Assembly: GCA_946803715.1 (NCBI GenBank)
Contig: CAMPET010000258.1
Location: 7,932-71,931 of the forward strand
DNA length: 64,000 bases
Direction: 5' to 3'
Source: Beroe ovata
Lineage: Eukaryota; Ctenophora; Nuda; Beroida; Beroidae
The stretch's first letter is position 1, and every line of letters begins with the position of its first letter. This document shows, piece by piece, positions 1 to 10,590 of this stretch. The notes beneath the pieces are model-generated. The model was given only the letters and a program-made list of their open reading frames with translations, ran no database searches and was not told the DNA's origin. The translations under genes were made by a program, and so were the position numbers.

Positions 1-31
<31 letters not shown>

Positions 32-62
32 TTGTGTGTGTGGGTGTGTGTGTATGTGTGTG
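1..62. repeat. (TG)n microsatellite
   Basis: The stretch is nearly pure TG with a few GGG or TTT interruptions. It lies just upstream of the Rac/Cdc42-type exon, probably in its last intron. Similar CA/TG runs recur across the window, often inside introns. Confidence 0.95.
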
Positions 63-292
63 TGCCCGTAAAACGGGTGAGCGAGCAAAGAATCACGGCT
101 GAAGAATGACTCCAATTGACCAGATATATCATGTGACACACAGATGTCTGCAGTAGTTAATGAAGGAGTCCTCATCACCAGAATTAGAACAGACAGATAT
201 CCCGATCTGTGGGATATTTTCCTGTCATACCTTGTCACTCAGCAATTGATCGCTCTAACAGCATTCAATGTTGATAACAGAGATGATTTCAG

Positions 293-433
293 AAAGAGAT
301 AAACGCGGTGAAGTACGTTGAGTGCTCAGCTCTGACACAGAAAGGCTTGAAACAGGTGTTTGACGAGGCGATCAAAGCTGTACTCGAACCCAAGACCAAG
401 AAGCAGAGGAAAGAGAAGTGCTTGCTCTTATAA
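293..433 (+). CDS. Rac/Cdc42-type Rho GTPase, last exon (partial gene)
   Basis: This exon encodes the C-terminal 46 residues of a Rho-family small GTPase, a membrane-anchored switch controlling actin. It follows the acceptor gatttcag and starts with [14 protein letters not shown], the G5 region in which SAL contacts the guanine base. A C-terminal helix ([12 protein letters not shown]) comes next, then a polybasic stretch (KTKKQRKEK) and the CAAX box CLLL before TAA. A terminal Leu predicts geranylgeranylation. [14 protein letters not shown] resembles Cdc42, whereas the KEI start and CLLL end resemble Rac, so I do not choose between them. The earlier exons with the P-loop and switch regions lie to the left of the window. 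The family assignment is secure; the exact orthologue is not. Confidence 0.93.
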   Translation, partial: KEINAVKYVECSALTQKGLKQVFDEAIKAVLEPKTKKQRKEKCLLL

Positions 434-767
434 AGCTGTACAGGAGAGAAGGAAATCATTGTCGTCCTTGTATCATGTGCTTATCTTATAACAATACTGT
501 GTGTGTGTGCGTGGAGACATTTTATATCTTGTTATACTTAGCTCCTCCTTGTATGTGTGTGTGAGTGTACATCGTGTGTACAGAGGTGCAATGTATAGTG
601 NGAGATGCGCGGCGTTCCCTATCAGTAAAACAGTCATAACTCTTGGTCTATTGCTTTAATTTTGATTACTTTTACACCATTATCATGTACAAAATTAGAG
701 CTTCACAATGATATATAATATAAGGTATGTTAGTGAGAAAAATTCTCACTGATTTCCAGGACGCGCG

Positions 768-1215
768 CGCCGCAAAAAATCTACATCCAAATTTTGGATG
801 TAGATTTTACCATTTTCCATAGACCCTGTCTGAGAATAAGTTTGCGCCGCGCGCGCGCAAACGAAATTCTCGACAGTGCAGGGTTTATCATCGATCGACA
901 AAATGAACTGAAAAGTCGTACGCGTAGAACTAGAAAGAAACCACGGCGAGACGCGTATCGCGGAGTATTTGGGTCACGCGACGCAGCGCGGGAATTGCCT
1001 GGCGATGCTAGGCCCAGCTGACGCGAGCGCGCAATGATGAATGAAATTCTCGACAGCGGCTATCATCGACAGCCAACGCTTGTCGATCGATGATAGACCC
1101 TGTCGAGAATTTCGTTTCGCGCGCGCGCGGCTCAAATTTATTCTCAATCTCAGACGCAAGCCGCTTCGCGGCTTGCATCAGCGGTTTAGCATCGCCAGAC
1201 AAGCCAACGCGGGAA
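768..1215. repeat. CG-rich palindromic dispersed repeat
   Basis: A block with runs of alternating CG carries the motif cgaaattctcgacag in both orientations, near 862 and inverted near 1100. Both copies are joined to the motif atcatcgatcgac. The right part (about 1080-1215) reappears inverted at 51361-51512, including the short palindrome around gccgcttcgcggc. No coding capacity or clear terminal repeats were found. It looks like a non-autonomous foldback or MITE-like family; that reading is inference. Confidence 0.7.
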
Positions 1216-1592
1216 CAATTTCTCATCTAACAAATTAACTTTATTTCTAGTGTCAATCATCAATGTCATAGTAGCTGAAGATGAGGGAAATTAAAATATT
1301 TCTAAGCTACAAAAACTTAGCTCGTTTCATTGTTCATTGCCTCCGTGAACGAAACATTAAGTTTAACAATGAAAGTCGCCTGGCCGTTTACTACATAGCG
1401 TAGCCAGGCAAGGTCGTAGATTTGTCAGATTTTATCTGACCTCTATTTCTAATTAAGTGAATCTAATGGAACCTAATGACTAAATGACATCTAATAATAG
1501 TAATACAAGGGCACCTGCGTCCTGCACTGTTCCGTTTAATACTGAGTACAGATATTCATATTGGAATGCAGGAATGAGACTCTCAGAAGTCT

Positions 1593-1695
1593 ACAACAAG
1601 CTTGCTCTCAGTTTCACATTTCAATAGACAGTAGAGCGTAGAACTACTAGTTTTACACTCTACTGTCTACTTAAACTGAGAGCAACCTTGTTGTT
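1593..1695. repeat. Imperfect foldback of about 100 bases
   Basis: The outer arms 1593-1614 and 1673-1694 are reverse complements with about one or two mismatches. Inside them, about 1627-1643 pairs with about 1651-1668, leaving a loop of about 8 bases. A small asymmetric bulge separates the two stem parts. It could be a MITE remnant or a structured RNA hairpin. Confidence 0.7.
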
Positions 1696-3952
1696 CAGAA
1701 CTATACAGAGAGTGAGACTGTACGGTTTAAATGAGACTGTACGGTTTAGATGATAGACTAAAAAGATTCGATGGTATATAATATTGAATTGCAGCCCTGT
1801 ATGAAACTGGGATTTACACGTGGAGCTGACACGTGTAATGAAGCTGGCATTGTGTAGCAACACTCTGTATTGCAATATCGGAGCATGTGCCGAGTTCCAT
1901 TGACACGAAGCAACATTTTTGTGGTTTTGTATCACGTGCACTACAGCGGCAGCACTGTTTAATTGCACATCTCCTCTTGATAATGCTTCAACACGATTGC
2001 TACGTGCGCACTTTCATTTTTTTGCAGACTGTGCACTTCAGTTGAAATTTTCAGTTTCGCAATTTCATTTCAAAATATCCAGTACCAGTACGCACAGATT
2101 TTTAAGTAAAAAGTTTTCGCACTTTCAATCTAATGAAGTATAAAACTGTGAATCTGTATTCTTGAGGTTTTTGACATTAAACGTGTCCTCTGATTCTGTC
2201 GACTACAAACAGCACATATTGCTCACAACGTGACACAATTGTATTTGTTGATGATCCATGTATAACATTAACAATGTACACTGTAAATGTAATACTGCAT
2301 CGTGTACAGCACAGATACCACTAAGCTAGTGCAGATGCTGCAAATGCACACATCATGAAGATTACAGTGTGCGCAAGCTTTAAACTCGTAGCATGTTTAA
2401 AACCCTGAAGTCTGATTCGAGCACACTGTGATAATATGTCAGTTGCTGCATACTGCGGCTATAACAGTTGCTGTAGTTGGTGTATCCAGGATTCCCTTCC
2501 CCACGGAAAATCAGAGGTTTTCTCGGAAATTATGCCAGAATTTTCCAGAATATATAGTGTTGAACTGTAAAGCTTGCTTAACAAGGACTGCATCATGACT
2601 TAATCGCTGATCTAAGGAGTTCTACTTTTCATCACATTTTTCTGTCCTGTAGTTGTATATTAGTTCCATCTTGAAGTTGTACTTGTATTATGACTGGATT
2701 AAAAACAGTATCATCCGGTTCATTCCTTATCATACACTCGTTGAGATATGATCATGATGTTCCTTCAAGTTATTCTTTCACACCGACAAAAACGCCCAGT
2801 TTCGCAGAAAAGCATTCGCAATCCAGCAACGATTTTCCGACTTTTTTGAAATAAGCTTTAAACTTTGCAATAGGATCTGGTTTCAAGTTACCTGCCTTTT
2901 GTACTTCAAATTACAATCGTGTTGCAGTCAGTTACTGGCCTAGCATATGGTATGTGATGTCACAAAACCTTTAAAATTCAAAACCTAATTTCGCTATCGA
3001 TGTCGAGAGTCGACATTAGTTTTTCCGGTCATATCTACCAGATTTGGTTTATTTTGGGACTTATTTTAGACTTATCTGGGTTGGTATTAGCGAGTGCAAC
3101 TTGTTCTTTAATTAGATCATGTCTCAACTCGTGTCTGGTATCCAATTGCACAGAGACTGGTGTCCAATAGTACCACTCCCTTCCCTCGTGGACCCTATAA
3201 AGTTGTGAAATCATCGATCGCGTCCGCATTATAGATTTCCATTCTCTTGTTTTCCATAATTTTCGTATCTAACTCTTACCATTGAAAGCAATCTATCACA
3301 CAACATATTGAACGTTGTGCAATGAACTTTACAATGTCACGGCCCCGTACACGTAGTAGCAATAATATGCTGCTATTGAGTGGCTGCGACCCAAAAGTGG
3401 GAACATTTGACATCTTACCCATTAGATCAAAGGGAGGCGATCCAATCACGGCGTTTCGTAATGTGTGGGGGGAGTATGATGTTGCTGCAATATAGTATGA
3501 CGCGCGGCAACTGGAGGTATAATATAAATGTTCCTGAAATATTACGAAAGTGTGAGACCCCTCTCTCCCCGAAATCGAATTCCATTGGTTGCAAGGCGTG
3601 TGCGTAATAGAGTTGCTGCCATGCACCTATAAATGCGAAATCCGTTTGTTCATGTGAGTCATATATTTGATAGTTCATTTTATATTTCGTTGGTTCATCA
3701 CCACATCAAGGGCGTCTATTCACGTATTGCCACGCCCCACACTAAGAGCATTAACACTACAGGAGATCATTGTTGTGTAATACTATAGCTTGATGCAGAA
3801 CCATTGTCCACAGAACTATTCATTTAACTATAAATATCGTGTGGGTGTGTTGGGAGTTAGAAAATCGTGTTTCTCTGCATCTGCACTATTTTGTTCACTG
3901 TTATTTTGCTGAAAAGTATTACCGAGTATCAAATCTTGTAGCTCTTCCCAAC

Positions 3953-4316
3953 ATGATGTCTGGCACTGGCGGTCTATTTAACATGAACAAGAGCGGTCTC
4001 AAGAACAGAGACAAGAAGGGGGAACAAGGAAAAACGTGCCACCAGTGTAAAGTGTCTGTGAGGAATTGTGTTGCAAGGGTAAGTCCATTGTCTCCTGGAA
4101 CCTCTATAATAGAGAAGGATAGTTAAATATACTGTTAACCCATCCTCAAAAACACCCAAAACTCCACCACCATGCAAAAATATATGTTGTAATCCTCAGG
4201 TGACCAGATCCCGAACGACACTGGAATTTTGCTCATCAAACTGTCACATGAGCTGGATGAGGGAGACAAGCAGCACAAACTCTGCCCCTTCCACCCCCAT
4301 ATTCAAACGATACTGA
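3953..4316 (+). CDS. Small Cys-rich FCS-type zinc-finger-like protein (80 aa)
   Basis: Two exons, 3953-4078 and 4200-4316, join in phase 0 across a GTAAGT...CCTCAG intron. The 80-residue product starts MMSGTGGLFNMN and has a basic stretch (LKNRDKKGEQGK). A Cys cluster follows: TCHQCK, a further Cys (VRNC), then FCSSNC and HMSW. The spacing CxxC-(n)-FCSxxC resembles FCS/TRASH-type treble-clef zinc fingers, so one structural zinc is likely. The Ser/Thr/Pro tail ends FKRY. I do not recognise the orthologue. The clean splice and the Cys pattern spanning the intron are the evidence that it is real. An in-frame upstream ATG at 3839 would add a long leader, and I prefer 3953. Confidence 0.7.
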
Positions 4317-5285
4317 ACATTGGTGGTCACGTGACAATCATCAATCACTGCATCTCTATGATAACAACAAAACAATGACAACAGATAGTAATACTCGGAC
4401 AAATTCTAAATCAGATTATTGGGGACCGTTAACAGATTTGTAACAGATTTGTAACAGATTAATCTGATTTATTTAACCGATCTTTTATTTGAGCTTTGAC
4501 GGATGTCCAGATAGGGTTAAAGCGACTACTTTTTATTGTAACGTTATTTAGTTTGGAATGACCAACCATCAACATAGAGGTCTTATCATTAACATCTTAC
4601 TAATTTGTGTTTCTCTATCTAAATTTTATCATTTAGCTCTGCAGTTTCTGTTTCAATGCCATTTCCTTGACAATTCAATTAATGATTTTTAAAAATTGAC
4701 CACACACGATGGTTTCACTTTATTTTGTGCCTTTCTATCGCCTCGTTTCTTTCCAAAGCTATGGCCCGAAATTCATGATCAAACGACGCGCGCGCGGCAG
4801 TGCGCGCAACATTTTGATCACGTTGATTGATTGTTCCATTGCAAACGTACCGCGCGTCACGCAAACCAAACAGAATTTGCAAAAATTTGCCATTTTTCAC
4901 AAAGATTGACTATGTTGTCATAAGGGATTATGATGTGTTATAAAAATCGAATTAAGTATTGAACAAAGTAAAGAGTTTAAAGTAATTTGGTCAAGTGCAC
5001 TATGCTTAGCGTGAGTTAAAAGGCTCTATTACTATCAACTAACTATGAACTTGTTAGGAACTAGTAGAAGTTCATCCGGCATCCCTGTCATTTGAAAAAT
5101 GATGCACGCATCGGATTCATAACAGCACGCCATCAAACTCACACACCCACAACACACACAACACACACACACNGCGTCTCAATTGTATACTTTTACGCAG
5201 TATAAAACTGTTATTAAGTATTTACAACCTAAGATAGTAAATAATAGTAACGATCATGACGTGATGACGATCATCAAGTGATGAC
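4317..5285. other. Intergenic, no gene seen
   Basis: The stretch lies between the convergent 3' ends of the small zinc-finger-like gene and MOB4. It is AT-rich with a short CG run near 4786-4806 and an (AC)n microsatellite at about 5148-5172 ending at a single n (5173). ORFs at 4709-4909 are open on both strands around the CG run and are not convincing. Confidence 0.6.
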
Positions 5286-7462
5286 CTACTCCCTGATCGT
5301 TGTTTCGTCCTCGTCATCACTCTCATCCTCATCAGGAACCCTGTCATCATCATCATCTTCCTCCCCATGGGTGTCCTCTGTACTTGAGGTGGCGGCGGTG
5401 GCTACTTCTTCCAATACGGCGTACTGGTCATCTTCATCGTCTATATTGATGCCAGAGGATTGTTCTATGGTAGCATAGTGGCCGTCGTCGTCCTGTGTAA
5501 AGAGTAGAGAGTAACAGAAGAGAAACGAGGCGATATCATAGTGTTATGAATTGTAAAAACATTTAATTGTTTTGGTAGAGGAATAGTAAAAAGTATTATG
5601 GTAGAGAAATAGCTAGAGTTAAACAATAACCAATATAAATGCTTAAGAAAGTGTATAAAAAGTAGATAAAGATACCATAATATCACATAACACGTCCATA
5701 CCACGCGTTCCACACACACACACACACACTTATATCAGAGTCACTCTTATCGCTACTTCGCTAGAATTTGGTCACTGTCTTGTATTATAATAACGCTAGT
5801 TGCACTATAGAATATTTGTTCTTTTTTCCTGGGCACGCCGTTCACACACCATCACGTCACGCACACGTCACACCATCACGCGTCACGCACTCGTCACACC
5901 ATCACGCGTCACGCACACGCCCTCTCTCTCTCTCTACTGTTCTCTCACACACTTTACAGTGGCCTGACCTTGTAGCTTGGAGATTCTATAACGGAGTTGT
6001 TTATCAAGGTAGCGTACCTGAAAATGAGGAAGTTTGTCAATGATATGGAATGGGGTGGCATCCAATAATCGGCAACTAACAATCACTGTCTACATCAATT
6101 GTTCAAGTAATAATAATAGGTTGGATGTGAGAGGGAAAGTGGGTGGGAAAAACTCACCCATCTCCATCGGAATTATCACTGCGATTGTCACAGTTGTCAT
6201 CAAGTGGGACAATCAGCAAATCAGGAGTTATGAGATCAAACTTCTTGACCCATCTGTCGAATCTGTGACACAGCAATGTCCGACTCTGTGAAGGGGGATA
6301 GGTGTTTACTGTTTAGTCAACCATATGGTGTTGACTACTTGACAATATAAGTGGTGTCAGAGCGCAAAGTGGTGTCAGAGGAACACAGACCGTGGACACC
6401 GCAGTTACCTCAAAATCATCATAGATAGCCTTATGATGAAAGTATGCATGGGAGAAGATCCTGTAAACTCGTCTACAAGTAGAGGGCAACTTGTTGACCG
6501 AGCTATCCTTGATGTTCACCCTGCAATGATTAATATCACTGTAATTATTTGTTTTTGACAATGGTCACGAATTACGGAAGGCAGAATTCAAGAACAATAT
6601 GGTTACACACATAGTTTCTCAGGTGAAATCACTGTGTACCTGCTAGGGAAGTACTTGTTACTGTTCAGTATGTTAGCCGCGCCATCCAGCGTGTGTCTTA
6701 TGTAGTCTATAGCGCAGCACTCCTTAGGCTCCTTGTGTACCTGTAATATAGATATGTCACATGATGTTGTAACACCACGAGATAAAGCTCCACAGTGAGT
6801 CGGAAACATGTGGAAACGCACAAACACAAATAGGGCAAAATCACGTGACACACCAATCACACGTAACACAACGACACGTAACATACCAACACGTAGCAAT
6901 GACATACATAGACACGTGGACTACCACGTACCGCACATAGGAAGATCCAACTTGCAGTTGCCGTCATCTGCGAACATGTCTCTGCGTTACACACTGGCTG
7001 TAACATGACACACAGCTCATTTAGCTGCATACAGAACTGCCTGCGCAAACAACCCATTTGTTATCAAAACACCACACAGAAAATGTTCAAATAATCTTGA
7101 TTTGATCACCGGATTCAGCATATTTTACTGTACCTGAGGTGCTCGTAGTTCCACACATTCACATCCACTTTGAGTGGAAGCTCCAGTATTCCCTCCAGGT
7201 CGGTAAAATCAGCCCGTACCTTCTGTGCAATGAACTGCTGTATCGCAAGTGTACTTTCCATGTCCTCCAATTCCTCGTCAGGCCAGGAGTAAAAGTCCTG
7301 CGGAGGAAGGAGAATATGGTGTTGCTTAGCAACTTCCTATTCCCAGCAACACACTGAGTAGCAACCGTGTTTCACGAGTTCGGAATCACTAATGCTGACC
7401 TTGTATTTGGTTCCTGGGTTTATTCTTCGCAGAATGACATCGCTTCTTCGATCGGTCTCCAT
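5286..7462 (-). CDS. MOB4: MOB4 (phocein), STRIPAK subunit, with an acidic C-terminal extension
   Basis: Eight exons on the minus strand: 7462-7400, 7297-7134, 7040-6932, 6740-6640, 6520-6409, 6285-6158, 6017-5969 and 5492-5286. All join in frame and give 310 aa. MOB4 is a Mob-family adaptor of the STRIPAK phosphatase-kinase complex. The family block is plain: RRINPGTK, then [41 protein letters not shown], and [14 protein letters not shown]. Zinc ligands are visible as Cys93, Cys98, His170 and His175. The Mob fold ends near LLIVPLDD (about 213). Animal MOB4 is usually about 225 aa. Here about 97 extra residues follow, rich in Asp/Glu, with YATL, YATI and YAVL at Tyr227, 248 and 266. The extra exons have good splice sites and keep phase. 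Confidence is high for the core and moderate for the tail. Confidence 0.93.
5840..5925. repeat. Tandem CACGCGTCACGCAC-type repeat in the last MOB4 intron
   Basis: About three to four imperfect copies of a unit near 27 bases built on caccatcacgcgtcacgcac lie between the last two MOB4 exons. A CT run follows at about 5922-5936. Confidence 0.7.
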
Positions 7463-7477
7463 CTTGTATCGCGTTAT

Positions 7478-7566
7478 ACAGAGAATCACGCGTTGTACTG
7501 AGAATCACGCGTTGTACAGAGAATCACGCGTTGTACAGAGAATCACGCGTTATACTGACGATTACG
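7478..7566. repeat. 20-base tandem repeat with ACGCGT, upstream of MOB4
   Basis: About four and a half copies of agaatcacgcgttgtac-like units start within 20 bases upstream of the MOB4 ATG, on its 5' side. Each copy carries ACGCGT. This is probably the MOB4 5' UTR or promoter. Regulatory function is inference. Confidence 0.8.
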
Positions 7567-7951
7567 CGTGAGTTTTGGGATCTCAATGCTCCTCTTCTTC
7601 GTTCAGGTTTGATACATAACTAAAAAATAGCGTGAAAAGCACAATTATTAAACCTCGAGTATAAAAGCATTCGTTACTTGATTTGAAAATGAATTGATGG
7701 TTATCGATGACTTTTAAGTAGAAGAAAGGGATTCTTAACCAACAATTTGATGTGATATAAACATAGGTAAGTATTAGGAGTTCATAAGTATTAAAAACAA
7801 CAACAACAACAATCAGTAATGTGAGTTAATAAGTTAATAAGTTAATAAGGTGAACGGATTCTGATTAACCTTGATGATTGGCGAAATGGTTATCAAAATA
7901 ACCACAAACTCTTCAAAATAACCCTGTAAAAACTTCTTAATAACGAAGTGT

Positions 7952-10373
7952 CTACAGGTTGTTCCGTTCTAACTTTCTCCTACTTCTTCGTTTTTTAATT
8001 TCTCCTTCGTCAGTATGCTCAGTTTCACACATGATTACTGCATCGTTGTCTGTCTTATCAGAATCGACCGTTTCACAAATGATCACTGGATCGTTTTCCA
8101 ATTTATCAGCATCCACTGTGTCACATATGATTACTGGATCTTTTTCTACTTTATCGGTATCCACCGGCTCACAAATGATTACTGCGTCGTTCTCAGTATT
8201 GGAATTTTCCTGTTGCTTTTTGTTGGGAGGTTGCTTTTTCTTGTTCTGTCTGTGTACCCGGTGGTAGTGGGAGTCAAGTTGCTCAAATGTTGCAAAAAGG
8301 AGATAACACTTCGTGCAGGAAAGTTTACGGATTTGGGCGTGGTCCTGTGAGATTATACACGTGGGTAAATGACTACTTCTGCCACTGGCAAAAAACGTTT
8401 GGCAGACTGCCAGACAGATGCTATTGTGGATTATGTAACTAAAACTCTCACGTAAACCATCATGTAAAGGAGTAAATTCAGCGATGATTCCTACCTTCTG
8501 CACATGAGATCTGAGTACACCACGCGAAGAGAACTGTCTGTTGCAGTACAAACATTTGGTCTTCCCAGTTCTGCCTGCATTCACAGCTATTCCAGTATTC
8601 TTGACGGCGGCGTTCAATGCCATGTCTGCTCTCCGTTTATTGATATACTGGGGTATTGGAATAGGTACACCAGTTTCCACGTCCATTATCAGATCTTTCT
8701 CAATGCAAGCCTGGGGGTCGGGGTGTTAGATTGTTCTGTTACTGGCATGTACGGACCAGACATCTTACAAACGATGGCACCGACATAGAGTAGTCCCGTA
8801 TGAATGTTGGGGGTTGGGAAATGTGTTACATCTATGACAGAGGGGAACAGCAATTATTGCGCGAGTTAACGTGACAAGTAACGAGTTCAAGAAATTAAAC
8901 TGACAACGGGACATCATGATTCACGTACTGCGATTTTTGGTTTTGTAGTGGTAGTGGAAGTCGTCAAGACTGTTTGCGGAGTCAAGCTAAGGGGTTGGCC
9001 CATCTCAATACTGGTTGTGGAACTAGTTGCTGTATCTGCTACTGCTGCTGTTGGAGTTGTAGTAGGTGTGTCTAGAGCTGCTAGGAGGGCATTTCCCACT
9101 AAACTCGCAGTGAGATCACGACCCTGTGTCGAGACACTCCCCCCTGGAGCCGTGCCAACACTGTCCCCTGCCTCTAGTGATGTTGAGGACTGGGATGTTG
9201 TGAGCAGGGAGGGATGTGAGGTTGTAACAACGGGTTGTGAGACTGATTTCTGTGAGGTCTGATTTCGGTCCACTTCACTGCCACATTTGATTGAATATTT
9301 CAGATGGGAGGCAAGTTGTCCCTTATACTCGAATATCACGTTACACTTGGGACACTTTGGCATATCGCCGTGCTGATCTTCCCTGTGCTGAAAGAGGTAT
9401 GTTTTAGAGGAGGATTCCAGGGGAGAAGTGGGGTTTTGTGGGATCAAAATATTGAAAACGCGTGCTGTCCGGTTTGTAGAGATCCTAACCTTTTGAAGTC
9501 GCTGTGTTGATCTAAATGTTCTGTTGCACGTACCCTCCCAACCGCACACCATGTCTCTATATCGCCGCTGCGCGGGGGTAACTTTAACATGTGACTCTTC
9601 AATGTGATGTGCAAACCCTGAAATGTGTGATTAGGCAATCAACTTCTGTGACAACTGTCAACAAATAAAACCAAAGAAACATGTTTCCTCTTGATAAGAC
9701 GACGCCCTGAGAAAATCTCCGTCATACTTGGACACGGTAGACCGTACCTATATTACTGCAACCATGACAAATTATGGGTGTACCTGTTATGTTGGAGCTA
9801 TTGTAGTCGCACATTGGACAGTATAGGATCTTGGTGTTGGAAACATTACTGCCATGCATTTCTCGATAGTGATCACACAACTCCTGGAATATTGTGAACC
9901 TCTTGCCGCATATCTCACATATGGGCTTTAGTTCCATGCTAACGATCACTGGATCAGTTCGTTTTCGTTTGCGGTAGTCATCTACCTCCGCTACATCGAT
10001 AATGGCCGGTTTGATAGCTTCAGCACTCCAGGGCAGTGATTCACGCAGGATATTTGTGATGGCAATCTGGATTTGAGATTGCAACGATTTTTTCATATCT
10101 CTTTCATCGGCTCGCGGTTGCGTCAGGAACTGATGTGGAACAAGTGTTAACATACATCTAGTATAGATACATGTGGTGTTGTTGATTGCATAGCATATGT
10201 TGCAGATAACGGAATATTGATTCAAAGGATGTGATCTGTAAACAAACCTTGAGTAAGAGTGGTACCAATTCAAAACTAACAACTCTTGGTAGATCATTTG
10301 CAACGAAGTTCAAGATGAGTTCAATGTTCAGGTCAGTCTGAGTTCCCAGAGATGTGGTCATGACGACATTCAA
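7952..10373 (-). CDS. C2H2 zinc-finger protein with C-terminal SIM-like repeats
   Basis: Six minus-strand exons: 10373-10248, 10129-9784, 9617-9490, 9387-8929, 8710-8495 and 8344-7952. All phases agree, giving 555 aa. After a helical N-terminus come six C2H2-type fingers. These begin CEICGKRF, CPMCDYNS, CGWEGTC, CPKCNVIF, CLYCNRQF and CTKCYLLF. Three of them (the second, third and fifth) are cut by introns and only complete their His pairs after splicing, which strongly supports the model. The fourth ends in Cys (C2HC). A Thr/Ser/Pro-rich linker lies between fingers 4 and 5. The tail (about 477-540) has four 16-residue repeats with VIIC or VIMC cores flanked by Asp/Glu, then a basic end (KKRRSRRK) that could be a nuclear signal. 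It is likely a nuclear nucleic-acid-binding protein. The VIIC repeats resemble SUMO-interacting motifs. I find no named orthologue. The start could lie further upstream. Confidence 0.85.
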
Positions 10374-10590
10374 TCTGGTGGTGGATCAGTGAGCTTTGAA
10401 GCTATCGGCTAGGAAAGGAGGTAAGCTCAACCACAGATAGAACCGATAATCAATAAGTCAGATGATGCTCTAAAAAGTTGCTATGATTGCACATTCAACA
10501 CATCGCATAATAAACTATTTCCGGAAATGAATAACTCAGGTATGTAATCCAATCTCTTGGGTATGTTATCAATTTAAAGTCACAATCGCG

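Larger units (their letters stand above)
434..3952. other. Intergenic, no recognisable gene
   Basis: I see no ORF here with family motifs, splice signals or codon pattern that I would call a gene. It holds the presumed 3' UTR of the Rac/Cdc42-type gene, a CG-rich palindromic repeat (about 768-1215), a foldback (1593-1695) and AT-rich sequence. A single n lies at 601. The short ORFs at 1660-2143 and 3035-3678 occur on both strands and have low-complexity composition. Confidence 0.6.

Noticed and set aside
7959-8350. Plus-strand ORFs of about 100 codons over the zinc-finger tail
   Set aside because: They are antisense shadows of the 16-residue repeat in the minus-strand gene.
9304-9510. Plus-strand ORF in the zinc-finger gene
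   Set aside because: It crosses an intron of the minus-strand gene whose splice completes a zinc finger.
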